Below, piece after piece: positions 26,499 to 35,196 of a stretch of DNA of 45,040 bases (the first letter of the stretch is position 1; the number at the start of each line of letters is the position of its first letter). The DNA is from Sphingobacteriaceae bacterium UBA6709. GTDB taxonomy: Bacteria; Bacteroidota; Bacteroidia; Sphingobacteriales; Sphingobacteriaceae. The notes under the pieces are model-generated. The model worked only from the letters and a program-made list of their open reading frames with translations. It did no database searches and was not told the DNA's origin. The stretch lies in the NCBI GenBank assembly GCA_002454425.1, contig DKIV01000053.1, forward strand, positions 1-45,040, written 5' to 3'. A program made the position numbers and the translations under genes.

Positions 26499-29400
26499 TT
26501 AGAATTTGAGATTAACACTAAAACCAAGATATCTTGCTGACGGATCCTGCAGATCTGAGTCGGTACCAAAATCAGGGTCCAAATACGGCATCTTCTTCCA
26601 CATCAATAGATTATATCCGTATACAGACACATCCAAAGATTTCACCTTTCCGAGTTTCAGCACTTTAGAAAGATCGTAACCTACCGCCAGGCGACGGAGT
26701 TTAAAGAATGTACGGTCATAGGTATTGGCAAAAGTTTCATTCTCATCTTCCGTTACACGAGCTCTGTAAGGGTAGTTCTGGCTCCAGGTCTGCCAGTTTA
26801 CAGCCTTACCATTCCGCTCATACGTGCGGGTGTCAGAAACGACATTTCCATCCAGATCCCAGTTTACGGTACCGCCCGTAACAATAACACCCTCCGGCAC
26901 ATATACTGGTTTACCAGCGGTGTACTCCTGATCGCGATAAGTCACTGACTTAGGGTGCTTGCCACCCCACCACATTTTTTCAATGGTAGTGGAGTTTATT
27001 AAGCCCCCCCATGCTCCATCAACATCCAGGTTAACGGTGAAGTCTTTGATCTTAAACATATTTTGCAGGCCTAAACGCCAGTTGGGATCAAGATGACCTA
27101 TCTTCCGCACGTATGGATCAAAGAGTGGCAATGAGGTATTTGGATCAAGAATCAGGTCGCCATTTGCGCTTTTCTGCCATACAGTAGCATAATAAGCATC
27201 AGCGCGATCGCCCACACGTAGGTTATTATAGCGTGATGCCCCTCCGTAGATGTTGGTAATTTTCCTTACCGCATGCGTCCAGTTCATGCCTACATTCCAG
27301 CTGAATCCCTGAGCCTGCACCGCCTTGAGGTTAGCGACAAGTTCGATACCATTCGTGGTGTATTCATTGCCATTTTCTTTCCTACTAACGAACCCCGAGG
27401 CGTCAGATACATTTAAGTTGATGATTTGATTTTCATCAAGAACATGGTAGTACGTTCCTTCAAATGTTAGTCTATTATTGAACAGGCCTGTCGAGAGACC
27501 TAATTCATAGGAAGTACTCTTCTGAGGTTTGATGTTGCTGTTCAACAACACCTCAGGATAGAAGAATGAAGGCGTAGAGCCGTAGGTTACCCCCTTGTCA
27601 TAGGTTGACAGGAGGCTGTAAGGATCCAAATCGCTGGACACCTGTGCCCAAGAAGCGTTTACCTTCAGATAGTTCACAGCCTTCGGCATTTTAACGAATT
27701 CCGAAACAATGGTACTCAAAGACAACGATGGATAGAAGTAAGATCTATTCTGCGATGGCAAAGCTGAAGACCAGTCATTACGAGCTGTGGCATTCAGATA
27801 AACCGCATTAAATAGATCGAGATTCACCGTACCGTATACGCTCCGGATCGCCCGCTTTTCCAATGGATTAGGCATGCCCGAATATTGCGTCTGTATCGGC
27901 CCCTGCGAGTTGCTCATTGCGTAAATAAAAGGAGTAATCAGTCCATCGGTTGATTGATACTGCTGACGGTACTGTCTGTAGAAATTGGAAGCTCCAGCGT
28001 TCACTGTCAGGTCAACATCGGAACTCAATAATTTATGATACGTAGCAAGGAAGTCAGCATCGACATTCAGCTGGCTTTTATTCCAGTTCTTATAGTCGCC
28101 GTTTCTTGAATCGCCATAGTTCATATAAGACTTAGGCACTTTCATATCTTCGAAGGTGCTGAGCTGACGGGCATTCGCGCGTGCCTGCAACGTTAAATCA
28201 GAGCTTACCTGCCATGATAAACGCATCAATCCATTCAGTGTGTTACGGTCAAACAATTGCTCCAGCTCATATGCCGCGAAGTATGGGTTGTTATACCAGG
28301 CATAATTGTAGTTTGCCTGGCGGTAACCTTCAAGAGTAGGAACATATTGATGACGTTTTAGATCTTGCCCGTTAACATCATCGCCCATCCAGATAAGAAT
28401 GGTGTACATGTGGTTCTTGGGACCATATCCGTAACGGGGATAATTAGGAGAATAGACTTTATTGTAAGCAAGGCTGGTTTCAAACTGCAACTTCTTACTA
28501 AGGTTATAGGTAGCATTAAAGTTAAGACCGCCAGTCTGCATACTTGTATTAGGCACCTGTCCTTGCTGAAAAGCGTGCTTCACAGAGAAGTAATATTGGC
28601 CTTTGGCTCCTTTATACGCTATGGAGAGGTGGTTATCGGTAACAAGCCCCACTCTGAGGAAGTCTTTTAGATTATTATGATATGTCCAGTCAATGGGCAC
28701 CCGTTCATAACGCGATTTATCATCGTAAATGGTACCGCGCACGTCACCATACCAGTCGATAACCTCGCCGCTTTGTTTATCGCGAATAGGACTGTTCCAT
28801 TGCGCTACCTTTATGCCGGTACCAAACTTTGGGCCCCAAATCATATCGCCATCCGAAGTACCGCCATCGGCACCGTCCCAGAATTCATATTTTCCGTTAG
28901 AGCCATTACCGTATTGATTTTGAGTTTCAGGAAACACGGTAAACCCCGCAGTAATCATATTGTTGGTTCCTGCGGAGATCTCCAGTCCATCTTCTTTTGC
29001 CTTTTTTGTAGTGATAAGGATCGCCCCATCCTTGCCTCGCGAACCATATAGTGCCGAAGCTGTCGTACCTTTAAGTACGTTCATATTGGCGATATCTTCA
29101 GAAGAAACATCAAAGAAATCCGTTTCTACGGGAATACCATCAATAACTATCAGCGGTTTCTTTCCGCGCAATGACAAGTCCGGAGCCTGAAACATTCCTG
29201 TAGGATTGTTAACGCGTAAGCCTGCAACCTGACCTGACAAAGCATTACCGAGATTGGTGGTCTTGGCCTGGCCCAGCACTTCCGTAGCTACCTCCTGCGT
29301 AGCATAACCAAGCTTACGCTTAGACTGCTTAATACCGATGGCGGTGACCACCACCTCGTTAAGGGAAGCCACGTCGTTGCTCAAGACGACATCAACAACT

Positions 29401-29729
29401 TTGCGCTGGCCAAGGATCTCTTCTTTTCTGGAGTATCCGATCATGGAGAACACCAGGGTTGACTGAGGCTCCGCAGTGATAAGATACTTTCCATCAGCAT
29501 TAGTTTTAGCCAGTTTTTTGGATCCTTTAATCAATACGGTTACCCCGGGCAAAGGAAGTCCTGAAGAATCGCGAACGGTTCCCGAAATATCCGCCGGTTG
29601 TTGGGCGGCTTTAAAAACAGCATCCGTAAGAGGACGGGCATTGACCTCGGTAGCTAGTGCCACGCCCGCAAGCATCGCGCAACAAAAGCCGGAATAAATC
29701 AATGGTTTAGAAAATAAATGTGATAACAT
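26499..29729 (-). CDS. SusC/RagA-type TonB-dependent outer-membrane transporter
   Basis: This 1076-residue protein has a signal peptide (about 1-32), a carboxypeptidase-regulatory-like beta-sandwich (about 46-118), and a TonB-box-like EVVVTAIG (125-132). The plug domain follows (about 137-250; VAGLRVNN, DGIPVET, ASALYGSRGKDGAILI), then a 22-strand barrel ending in Phe (FSVNLKF). It imports ligands captured by its SusD partner using TonB energy. It has no STN domain, unlike the second SusC in the window, so it is not expected to signal to a FecR-type anti-sigma factor. It is the first gene of the operon, with a -7 candidate about 48 nt upstream. Confidence 0.94.
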   Translation of the reverse strand: MLSHLFSKPLIYSGFCCAMLAGVALATEVNARPLTDAVFKAAQQPADISGTVRDSSGLPLPGVTVLIKGSKKLAKTNADGKYLITAEPQSTLVFSMIGYSRKEEILGQRKVVDVVLSNDVASLNEVVVTAIGIKQSKRKLGYATQEVATEVLGQAKTTNLGNALSGQVAGLRVNNPTGMFQAPDLSLRGKKPLIVIDGIPVETDFFDVSSEDIANMNVLKGTTASALYGSRGKDGAILITTKKAKEDGLEISAGTNNMITAGFTVFPETQNQYGNGSNGKYEFWDGADGGTSDGDMIWGPKFGTGIKVAQWNSPIRDKQSGEVIDWYGDVRGTIYDDKSRYERVPIDWTYHNNLKDFLRVGLVTDNHLSIAYKGAKGQYYFSVKHAFQQGQVPNTSMQTGGLNFNATYNLSKKLQFETSLAYNKVYSPNYPRYGYGPKNHMYTILIWMGDDVNGQDLKRHQYVPTLEGYRQANYNYAWYNNPYFAAYELEQLFDRNTLNGLMRLSWQVSSDLTLQARANARQLSTFEDMKVPKSYMNYGDSRNGDYKNWNKSQLNVDADFLATYHKLLSSDVDLTVNAGASNFYRQYRQQYQSTDGLITPFIYAMSNSQGPIQTQYSGMPNPLEKRAIRSVYGTVNLDLFNAVYLNATARNDWSSALPSQNRSYFYPSLSLSTIVSEFVKMPKAVNYLKVNASWAQVSSDLDPYSLLSTYDKGVTYGSTPSFFYPEVLLNSNIKPQKSTSYELGLSTGLFNNRLTFEGTYYHVLDENQIINLNVSDASGFVSRKENGNEYTTNGIELVANLKAVQAQGFSWNVGMNWTHAVRKITNIYGGASRYNNLRVGDRADAYYATVWQKSANGDLILDPNTSLPLFDPYVRKIGHLDPNWRLGLQNMFKIKDFTVNLDVDGAWGGLINSTTIEKMWWGGKHPKSVTYRDQEYTAGKPVYVPEGVIVTGGTVNWDLDGNVVSDTRTYERNGKAVNWQTWSQNYPYRARVTEDENETFANTYDRTFFKLRRLAVGYDLSKVLKLGKVKSLDVSVYGYNLLMWKKMPYLDPDFGTDSDLQDPSARYLGFSVNLKF

Positions 29730-29776
29730 AGGTGATAGTGGGTTGAAAATTTAACATATGCACTATTGATGTGCGG

Positions 29777-29784
29777 CAAAACTA
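29777..29784 (-). promoter_or_regulatory. Candidate -7 box of the SusC-SusD-phospholipase operon
   Basis: The minus strand reads TAGTTTTG (TAnnTTTG), giving an untranslated leader of about 40 nt. The same octamer occurs before the fimbrial operon. No consensus -33 box is visible. Confidence 0.4.
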
Positions 29785-29974
29785 CCCTTATGGAATTAAC
29801 GGAAAATTAGATCTCGATTAACCTTTATGAAAATTAACAAGCCCAATGTTAAGGCATTTTTAAAGTACACAAAAACTAAACACCTATGTAGTTAAAGTAA
29901 ACTTCTCAGTATCCCCTAGCTTAACTATTTTGATCCCCGCGGTCGGCGGACATGCGGTGTGCAAAATGGTCTAT

Positions 29975-30017
29975 AAACAGAAAAGACGACCCGCATTGCG
30001 GATCGCCTTTTCTGTTT
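29975..30017 (-). terminator. Terminator of lipA
   Basis: The 20-nt arms around a 3-nt loop pair fully in minus-strand RNA, where the two imperfect positions become G-U pairs. In plus-strand RNA they would be A-C mismatches. The 3' arm ends CTTTTCTGTTTATAG. The polarity fits termination of lipA, which ends 18 nt upstream. Confidence 0.75.
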
Positions 30018-30035
30018 TAGTAGCTTTTATATTTA

Positions 30036-30920
30036 TTAGTGTACCTGATCGAATAAGTGCTTTTCAGCATGATAAGAGGAACGAACAAGCGGACCACTTT
30101 CTACATATTTAAAGCCCATTTTCTGTCCAGCTTCCTTGTATAGTTTAAACTGATCAGGATGAATCCAATCAATTACAGGATGGTGATTTTTAGTAGGTTG
30201 CAAATATTGTCCAAGAGTAAGGATATGCACTCCGGCATCGGCGAGATCCTGCATTGTTTCAAGTACATCAGCTTCTGTTTCGCCAAGGCCCAACATAAGT
30301 CCCGACTTTGTGCGCAATCCAAATTCGGAAATCCGCCTTAATGCCTCCAAGCTTCTGTCATATTTCGCCTGAATACGTACCTGACGCGTAAGACGTTTCA
30401 CCGTTTCTATGTTATGGGACATTACTTCAGGGCGAGCTTCGCATACGCGGTAGAGGTTATCCCAAATCCCTTTGAAATCAGGGATCAGCGTTTCCATTGT
30501 TGTTTGCGGACTCTCACGGCGTACAGCGTTGATAGTTTCAGCCCAGATAATTGACCCCCCATCTTTAAGATCGTCACGGTCTACAGAAGTAATTACGGCA
30601 TGTTTTACACTCATCAACTTGATAGAGGTAGCCACCCTGTTGGGCTCGTCAAGATCAACAGCCAGGGGGCGACCAGTAGCCACCGCGCAAAATGAACACG
30701 ATCGGGTACAGATATTCCCGAGGATCATGAATGTGGCAGTCCCTGCGCCCCAGCACTCACCCATATTCGGGCAATTACCGCTTTCGCAGATGGTATGCAG
30801 TTTATGGTTATCAACCAGCTGTCTTACGTTGGTATACTCTTTGCCAACAGGAAGCTTTACCCTCAACCAATCGGGTCTTCTCTTGGTTTCATTCGCTGGA
30901 ATTACTGGCAATTCTATCAT
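30036..30920 (-). CDS. lipA: Lipoyl synthase
   Basis: LipA inserts two sulfur atoms into protein-bound octanoyl groups to form lipoyl cofactors. The 294-residue radical-SAM enzyme has the auxiliary cluster cysteines C45, C50 and C56 (CESGNCPNMGEC) and the SAM-cluster cysteines C71, C75 and C78 (CTRSCSFC). The C-terminal RSSYHAE carries the conserved serine that ligates the auxiliary cluster. Length and motif spacing are standard. It is 69 nt downstream of ytxJ on the same strand and may be co-transcribed, although a CAATTTTGCA box close to a -7 element lies just before it. Confidence 0.97.
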   Translation of the reverse strand: MIELPVIPANETKRRPDWLRVKLPVGKEYTNVRQLVDNHKLHTICESGNCPNMGECWGAGTATFMILGNICTRSCSFCAVATGRPLAVDLDEPNRVATSIKLMSVKHAVITSVDRDDLKDGGSIIWAETINAVRRESPQTTMETLIPDFKGIWDNLYRVCEARPEVMSHNIETVKRLTRQVRIQAKYDRSLEALRRISEFGLRTKSGLMLGLGETEADVLETMQDLADAGVHILTLGQYLQPTKNHHPVIDWIHPDQFKLYKEAGQKMGFKYVESGPLVRSSYHAEKHLFDQVH

Positions 30921-30989
30921 GCTACAAACTTATGCAAAATTGTATTAGGTGAATGTAATTTTGTTTTTCGCCAGCAGTACAGAACCTAT

Positions 30990-31337
30990 CTACCGGGCCT
31001 CCTCGGCAAGAATTATACGTACTGCCGCATCTTCAGCAGATATCTCATGATGACTGGTAGTGTAAATGCACTTTCCGTCTTTAACGATGAGCATCTGTGG
31101 CGACTCGTGCGTGATATCAAATGCTTCAGCCACCATCCTCGAAAGGGCACGATCGCTGATTATATCGAGGAAATAAATGTCTGCATGAGCAGGGATGGCG
31201 TTTCCCTTCTGTTCAAAACGCTCGCGGGCAGTTTTACTGATATTGCAACGGCTGCTATGCTTGAAAATTACGCTGAACTTATTGCTTTTCTTTATCGTTT
31301 CAAGTTGTTCAGCATTTTCTAAAAATATCCAATTCAT
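30990..31337 (-). CDS. ytxJ: YtxJ-type bacillithiol-system redox protein (monothiol thioredoxin fold)
   Basis: This 115-residue protein fits the DUF2847/YtxJ family, small thioredoxin-fold proteins linked to bacillithiol metabolism. The diagnostic active site is FKHSSRCNIS with a single cysteine, C31, so it would act by a monothiol mechanism. The cis-proline segment ESPQMLIV and the LDII.DR second strand/helix match the fold. No signal peptide is visible. Bacillithiol use is known in many Bacteroidota. The tiny lipoprotein gene lies about 100 nt upstream on the same strand. Confidence 0.85.
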   Translation of the reverse strand: MNWIFLENAEQLETIKKSNKFSVIFKHSSRCNISKTARERFEQKGNAIPAHADIYFLDIISDRALSRMVAEAFDITHESPQMLIVKDGKCIYTTSHHEISAEDAAVRIILAEEAR

Positions 31338-31435
31338 AAGCTTATCTGTAAGGATTCTCGCTAATTATAACCGTTAACAGAGGCATCTGTTTTTCAAGGC
31401 TTACTTATCGATTGCTGAATAAGCTGACAAAAAGC

Positions 31436-31546
31436 CTACCGCCGGCTCTTAGGATAAGAATTATAAGCAGGACAAAGTTTCTGCGCACAGGACGACATTG
31501 CCGTAGTAGCGCAGATCATAACTAAAACAATTATGAATTTCTTCAT
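31436..31546 (-). CDS. 36-residue lipoprotein of unknown function
   Basis: A minus-strand frame from ATG 31546 to TAG 31436 encodes 36 residues: a basic start (MKK), a hydrophobic stretch, a lipobox ending at Cys 20 (AMSSC), and a short mature part of 17 residues containing KLCPAYNSYPKSRR. The complete lipoprotein signal and the Cys-Pro/Tyr-rich tail make chance unlikely. I recall very similar tiny lipoproteins in other Bacteroidota but know no function. The mature peptide is basic (K, K, R, R) and has a second cysteine. It lies between ytxJ (99 nt downstream) and ribH (54 nt upstream). Confidence 0.7.
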   Translation of the reverse strand: MKKFIIVLVMICATTAMSSCAQKLCPAYNSYPKSRR

Positions 31547-31600
31547 GTGAATGGTGCTGGGTGATAAAAGTAAACGCCATGGCAAGACCAAGGCATTCTG

Positions 31601-32101
31601 TTATAAGCTCTGTTTAAGCTGACTGCCTATCTCTGACATAATAATAGCAGTAACAGCAGCTTCCTCTCCTTTGTTTCCATGTTTTCCACCAGCCCTTTCT
31701 TCAGCCTGTAATTCAGTATTGGTGGTCAACACGCCGAAAATCACTGGCTTCGTATGTTTAATACCAACGTTAGCGAGTCCGTGTGCCACGCCGCTACAGA
31801 TGTAATCGAAATGTGGCGTGTCGCCTTGAATAACGCATCCCAGGCATATTACAGCGTCCACATCTTTATTCGTCAGAAGAAGATCGGCGCCGGAGATAAG
31901 CTCGTAACTACCTGGTACGGTAATGGAAATGATATTCTCTTCTTTGGCGCCATTTTCTGTTAAGGCTTTCAAAGCACCTTCAAGAAGTGCGCCTGTAATC
32001 TTAACATTCCATTGAGCCGTAACAATACCAAAACGGAAAGGTGCCGCGGAGGGCACCTCTGTATGTGAAAAATCTGATAAACTTTTAAGGCTTGTAGCCA
32101 T
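31601..32101 (-). CDS. ribH: 6,7-dimethyl-8-ribityllumazine synthase
   Basis: RibH condenses 5-amino-6-ribitylaminouracil with a four-carbon phosphate in the penultimate step of riboflavin synthesis. The 166-residue protein has WNVKIT (substrate binding), VPGSYELI, the conserved GCVIQGDTPHFDYI with catalytic-region His 97, and the phosphate-binding FGVLTTNT. Length is typical of a subunit of the icosahedral enzyme. It follows the TPR gene by 11 nt on the same strand, so they probably form one transcript. Confidence 0.96.
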   Translation of the reverse strand: MATSLKSLSDFSHTEVPSAAPFRFGIVTAQWNVKITGALLEGALKALTENGAKEENIISITVPGSYELISGADLLLTNKDVDAVICLGCVIQGDTPHFDYICSGVAHGLANVGIKHTKPVIFGVLTTNTELQAEERAGGKHGNKGEEAAVTAIIMSEIGSQLKQSL

Positions 32102-32112
32102 AGTAGTATTTT

Positions 32113-32781
32113 TTATTTAGCCTCAGCCTCAGCTCTGGCAATATACTCGTCGATAATTGAAGCCTCGTAGCTTGCAGGGAAAGTATCCTTAATTTTTTTG
32201 TATGCATCAACAGCACCTTTGAAATCTTTCTGTTCTTCGAGAACCAAACCTAATTTCTTCAGGAACAGGGGTGCGGTAAAGTTATTTTCTGACTTGTCAC
32301 AAGCTTTCTTATAGTAAGTAGCGGCCTGATCATAATCTTTCAACTCACTGTACGCATCGCCGGTCATACCTAATACCAAAGGATCAATTACTGGACTACC
32401 AGTAGCGCTGTAGTTACCAAGGGCATCGATAGCTTTCTGAAACTGTCCTTTTTTCAGATATAACCCTCCGAGGTAAGCATTTGCAAGGTTCGCTGATTTA
32501 GTATTTGCGTATTCGTCAGCAATGGTTTCAAATCCAGGATAAGAACCATCTCCTTTAATCGCTCTGTCGGTGAGAGAGTCAATGCCTGTATATTCCTGAG
32601 CTTTGAACATCTCATTTGCAGCTTTCGTCGCGCGTGGGCCCAAAAAGAAGTTCAGGTAGCCGATGTATAATATAATCAATACAACAACTGCTCCGCCAAT
32701 AATTGAGAGGCTTTTTCTGTTTTCCATGATGAAATTGCCTGAAACAACTGGCTTGCTCGAATCGTGAGTATGGTTTGACAT
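32113..32781 (-). CDS. Membrane-anchored tetratricopeptide repeat protein
   Basis: Starting at the ATG at 32781 gives 222 residues. There is a short cytoplasmic N-terminus, one transmembrane helix (about 25-47), and a repeat domain of about four TPR units (for example AYLGGLYLKKGQFQKAIDAL and AYSELKDYDQAATYYKKA). The upstream ATG at 32817 would add 12 residues of no clear family pattern. The architecture resembles YfgM-like periplasmic TPR proteins, which assist secreted proteins, but the similarity here is only in layout. It is upstream of ribH and divergent from recF. Confidence 0.82.
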   Translation of the reverse strand: MSNHTHDSSKPVVSGNFIMENRKSLSIIGGAVVVLIILYIGYLNFFLGPRATKAANEMFKAQEYTGIDSLTDRAIKGDGSYPGFETIADEYANTKSANLANAYLGGLYLKKGQFQKAIDALGNYSATGSPVIDPLVLGMTGDAYSELKDYDQAATYYKKACDKSENNFTAPLFLKKLGLVLEEQKDFKGAVDAYKKIKDTFPASYEASIIDEYIARAEAEAK

Positions 32782-32882
32782 TATTTCTAAAAAGTTATTT
32801 GTACTTGATGGCAGCAAAACCTTATGCTATGATTACACGAGTGCAAAATCGTAACACCTCAGCTTTACATTCTTAAAGTTTG

Positions 32883-32912
32883 CAAAAATACATTTTTAAA
32901 GATGATTGTCAA
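32883..32912 (-). promoter_or_regulatory. Promoter candidate for the TPR-ribH transcript
   Basis: On the minus strand TTGA (32909-32912), an 18-nt spacer and TATTTTTG (32883-32890) match the Bacteroidota -33/-7 layout. The start codon is about 100 nt downstream. Confidence 0.4.
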
Positions 32913-33005
32913 GGGGTATTCATGGTCTGAGGATCACTATTATTTGCATTTTGTCAAACGAGGCCCTCCGCTGAGTATAAATGCAGGTCAGGGGATGAAA
33001 AATTG

Positions 33006-33013
33006 TATCTTTG
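33006..33013 (+). promoter_or_regulatory. Candidate -7 box of recF
   Basis: TATCTTTG matches TAnnTTTG and ends 7 nt before the ATG at 33021, so the transcript would have almost no leader. A TTG at 33003 lies upstream of the expected transcription start and cannot be the start codon if this promoter is used. Confidence 0.5.
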
Positions 33014-33020
33014 CCCCCTT

Positions 33021-34118
33021 ATGTGGCTGAAAAAATTGACGCTCCTGAATTTTAAGAATTACATAGAAGCAGAGCTGGAATTCTCAGACTCCGTGAATGC
33101 CTTTACCGGCGATAATGGTGCCGGCAAGACGAACCTTCTGGACGCCATACACTACCTGTCGCTCTGCAAAAGCTATTTTAACCCGATAGATTCACAACAA
33201 ATTAAAGGAGGAACCGACTTTTTCATGGTTCAGGGAGCTTTCGAACGTGACTCTGACCAGGATGTTGTTGCGTGTTCTGTTAAGCGTAATCAAAAAAAGG
33301 TTTTTAAACGTAATAAAAAGGAATATCAACGACTGGCTGATCATATAGGCTTATTTCCTTTGGTAATGATATCGCCAAATGATATCAGTCTGATCATCGA
33401 GGGCAGCGAAGAACGACGTAAGTTTATTGATAATGTTATTTCTCAAACGGACAGTAATTATCTGGACGAGCTGATCGCTTACAACAAGCATCTCACTAAC
33501 CGCAATGCCTTACTGAAAGGCATCGCAGAACACGGCCGTTATGATCCTGATTTACTTGACATCCTCAACGAACAATTAACACAATCGGGCAAGCGCATAT
33601 TCGCCAAAAGAAAAGAATTCCTGGATGTATTCATGCCGGTATTCCAACAACATTACGAATATCTTGTCGACGGTGCCGAGACGGCATCGTTGGTATATGA
33701 TTCTCCCTTGCTTACGGAATCATTTGATACACTCCTAAAGCAATCCTTTGAGCGCGACAAAGCCTTACAGCGAAGCACGACTGGGGTACATAAAGACGAT
33801 TTAATATTTTCCGTAAACGGAATGCCGATGAAGAAATTCGGCTCGCAGGGACAGCAAAAGTCGTTCCTTATAGCGATGAAATTAGCTCAGTACACGTTTT
33901 TAAATGAGCGGAAGGGCTTTAAACCCCTACTATTGCTTGATGATATATTTGACAAGCTCGATGATAAACGCGTTACTAAGCTCATGAAAATGGTCTCACA
34001 TGACGACTTTGGCCAGATATTCATCACTGACACCAGCGCAAAACGAGTAAGCGACATTTTCGCTACCATAGGAATTGATGTTAAGGTTTTTGAAGTACAG
34101 GAAGGAACAGTAAAATAA
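33021..34118 (+). CDS. recF: DNA replication/repair protein RecF
   Basis: RecF binds gapped DNA and helps RecOR load RecA. The 365-residue protein has an SMC-like ATPase head: Walker A GDNGAGKT (30-37), signature SQGQQKS, and Walker B/D-loop LLLLDDIFDKLDDKR. The N-terminus MWLKKLTLLNFKNY is typical. It overlaps the next gene by one nucleotide (TAATG), indicating coupled translation. Here it is not next to dnaN or gyrB but paired with a DUF721 gene, as is common in Bacteroidota. Confidence 0.96.
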   Translation: MWLKKLTLLNFKNYIEAELEFSDSVNAFTGDNGAGKTNLLDAIHYLSLCKSYFNPIDSQQIKGGTDFFMVQGAFERDSDQDVVACSVKRNQKKVFKRNKKEYQRLADHIGLFPLVMISPNDISLIIEGSEERRKFIDNVISQTDSNYLDELIAYNKHLTNRNALLKGIAEHGRYDPDLLDILNEQLTQSGKRIFAKRKEFLDVFMPVFQQHYEYLVDGAETASLVYDSPLLTESFDTLLKQSFERDKALQRSTTGVHKDDLIFSVNGMPMKKFGSQGQQKSFLIAMKLAQYTFLNERKGFKPLLLLDDIFDKLDDKRVTKLMKMVSHDDFGQIFITDTSAKRVSDIFATIGIDVKVFEVQEGTVK

Positions 34119-34408
34119 TGGGCAGAACGAATGACAAATCAATGAAGGAAGCTATTGAGCAGATGCTTCAGGTATATAAAATCAAAAAGCGTTTCGATGA
34201 GACTTCTTTACTAAACGCCTGGCCTGAGATGATGGGAAAGGCTGTAGCCAACAGAACTACTCAGTTGTACATTCGCGACAGAAAGTTATATGTGAGATTG
34301 GATTCTTCGGTGTTAAGAAATGAACTGGTAATGATCAGGTCTCAAATTCTGGAGCGAATGAATGATCGGGCGGGCTCCGTGGTATTAGATGAGGTCATCT
34401 TCATTTAA
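34118..34408 (+). CDS. DUF721 (DciA-like) protein
   Basis: This 96-residue protein fits DUF721, whose best-known member, DciA, assists loading of the replicative helicase DnaB in bacteria without DnaC. The core WPEMMGKAVANRT followed by LYIRDRKLYVRLDSSVLRNEL matches the family pattern. It forms a two-gene unit with recF, which fits a replication-related role, and is followed by a strong terminator. It consists of the core domain alone, without the long extensions found in many DciA proteins. Confidence 0.85.
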   Translation: MGRTNDKSMKEAIEQMLQVYKIKKRFDETSLLNAWPEMMGKAVANRTTQLYIRDRKLYVRLDSSVLRNELVMIRSQILERMNDRAGSVVLDEVIFI

Positions 34409-34428
34409 CCAAAAGCTTTAGAAATATT

Positions 34429-34467
34429 AAGTTGGGTCGGCATTCCTCAATGCCAACCCAACTTTTT
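34429..34467 (+). terminator. Intrinsic terminator of the recF-DUF721 unit
   Basis: A long stem (AAGTTGGGT plus GGCATT with AATGCC plus ACCCAACTT, one internal mismatch) is followed by TTTTT, 21 nt after the DUF721 stop. It also lies just past the end of the convergent ndk gene. Confidence 0.82.
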
Positions 34468-34518
34468 GATTAAAGGGCGCACAGGGGCTTTCCCCGTCAC
34501 ACATTCCTTACAATTTCC

Positions 34519-34938
34519 TTAAAATCGCTCCAGACGAGAAAAGAAAAATGAAGCTTCAATCTGAGCATTCTCATCGGAATCAGAACCGTGTACCGCGTTA
34601 GCGTCAATAGACTGCGCGTATTTGTTTCTAATCGTTCCCTGTTCTGCTTTGGCAGGGTCGGTTGCGCCGATAAGCTTTCTGAAATCTTCAACAGCATTTT
34701 CTTTCTCAAGAACAGCCACAACCACCGGACCGGAGATCATGAACTTCACAAGATCATTATAGAATGGGCGTTCCTTGTGTACCTCATAGAAAGCTCCTGC
34801 GGTAGCTTCTGAAAGCTGTAAATACTTCATCGCGGAAAGCTTAAATCCACCCTGAATAAAATCGTTGATAATTGCTCCGGTATGACCATTTTTTACGGCG
34901 TCCGGTTTAATGATAGTAAATGTAATGTTAGTTGCCAT
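34519..34938 (-). CDS. ndk: Nucleoside diphosphate kinase
   Basis: Ndk transfers the terminal phosphate from ATP to other NDPs through a phosphohistidine. The 139-residue protein has the usual start TFTIIKPDAVKNG, the catalytic His 117 in NAVHGSDS, and a full-length C-terminus. It appears monocistronic and convergent with recF-DUF721. Confidence 0.97.
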   Translation of the reverse strand: MATNITFTIIKPDAVKNGHTGAIINDFIQGGFKLSAMKYLQLSEATAGAFYEVHKERPFYNDLVKFMISGPVVVAVLEKENAVEDFRKLIGATDPAKAEQGTIRNKYAQSIDANAVHGSDSDENAQIEASFFFSRLERF

Positions 34939-35196
34939 AGCTAAAACTGATTCCTCAAAAATAGTTCTTTCTCGCTAATAATCTTATTACATGACCGGTT
35001 AAATAAAAAAATTAACTGAGCAAATTCCAGCAAGCCTTACATTATCAAACACACATTAATTTTATAAAAAATTAGAAAATACTCAGCAAAAAGCAGCTTT
35101 CGCCATCATTATTAATAAAATAATAGCGCTTTTAAATAAAAAATAACTTTTTTGATTAAAATCATTTTTATATTAGGGTAAAGAATTGAGGAAACT
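34939..35196. other. A/T-rich divergent region between ndk and the sigma factor
   Basis: About 258 very A/T-rich nucleotides. On the minus strand TATTTTTG (34956-34963) is a good -7 candidate for ndk. TTTG (35151-35154) and a small palindrome TGATTAAAATCA (35153-35164) lie about 35 nt before the sigma-factor gene and could belong to its promoter or operator. No gene is visible. Confidence 0.45.

Larger units (their letters stand above)
29730..30035. other. Intergenic region between the SusC operon and lipA
   Basis: About 306 nt with the operon promoter candidate (29777-29784) and the lipA terminator (29975-30017). The A/T-rich middle part shows no gene or further structure that I recognise. 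Confidence 0.5.

Noticed and set aside
30795..31322. Plus-strand 175-residue open frame antisense to lipA and ytxJ
   Set aside because: It overlaps two well-supported genes on the other strand, shows no family pattern and has the composition of an antisense shadow.
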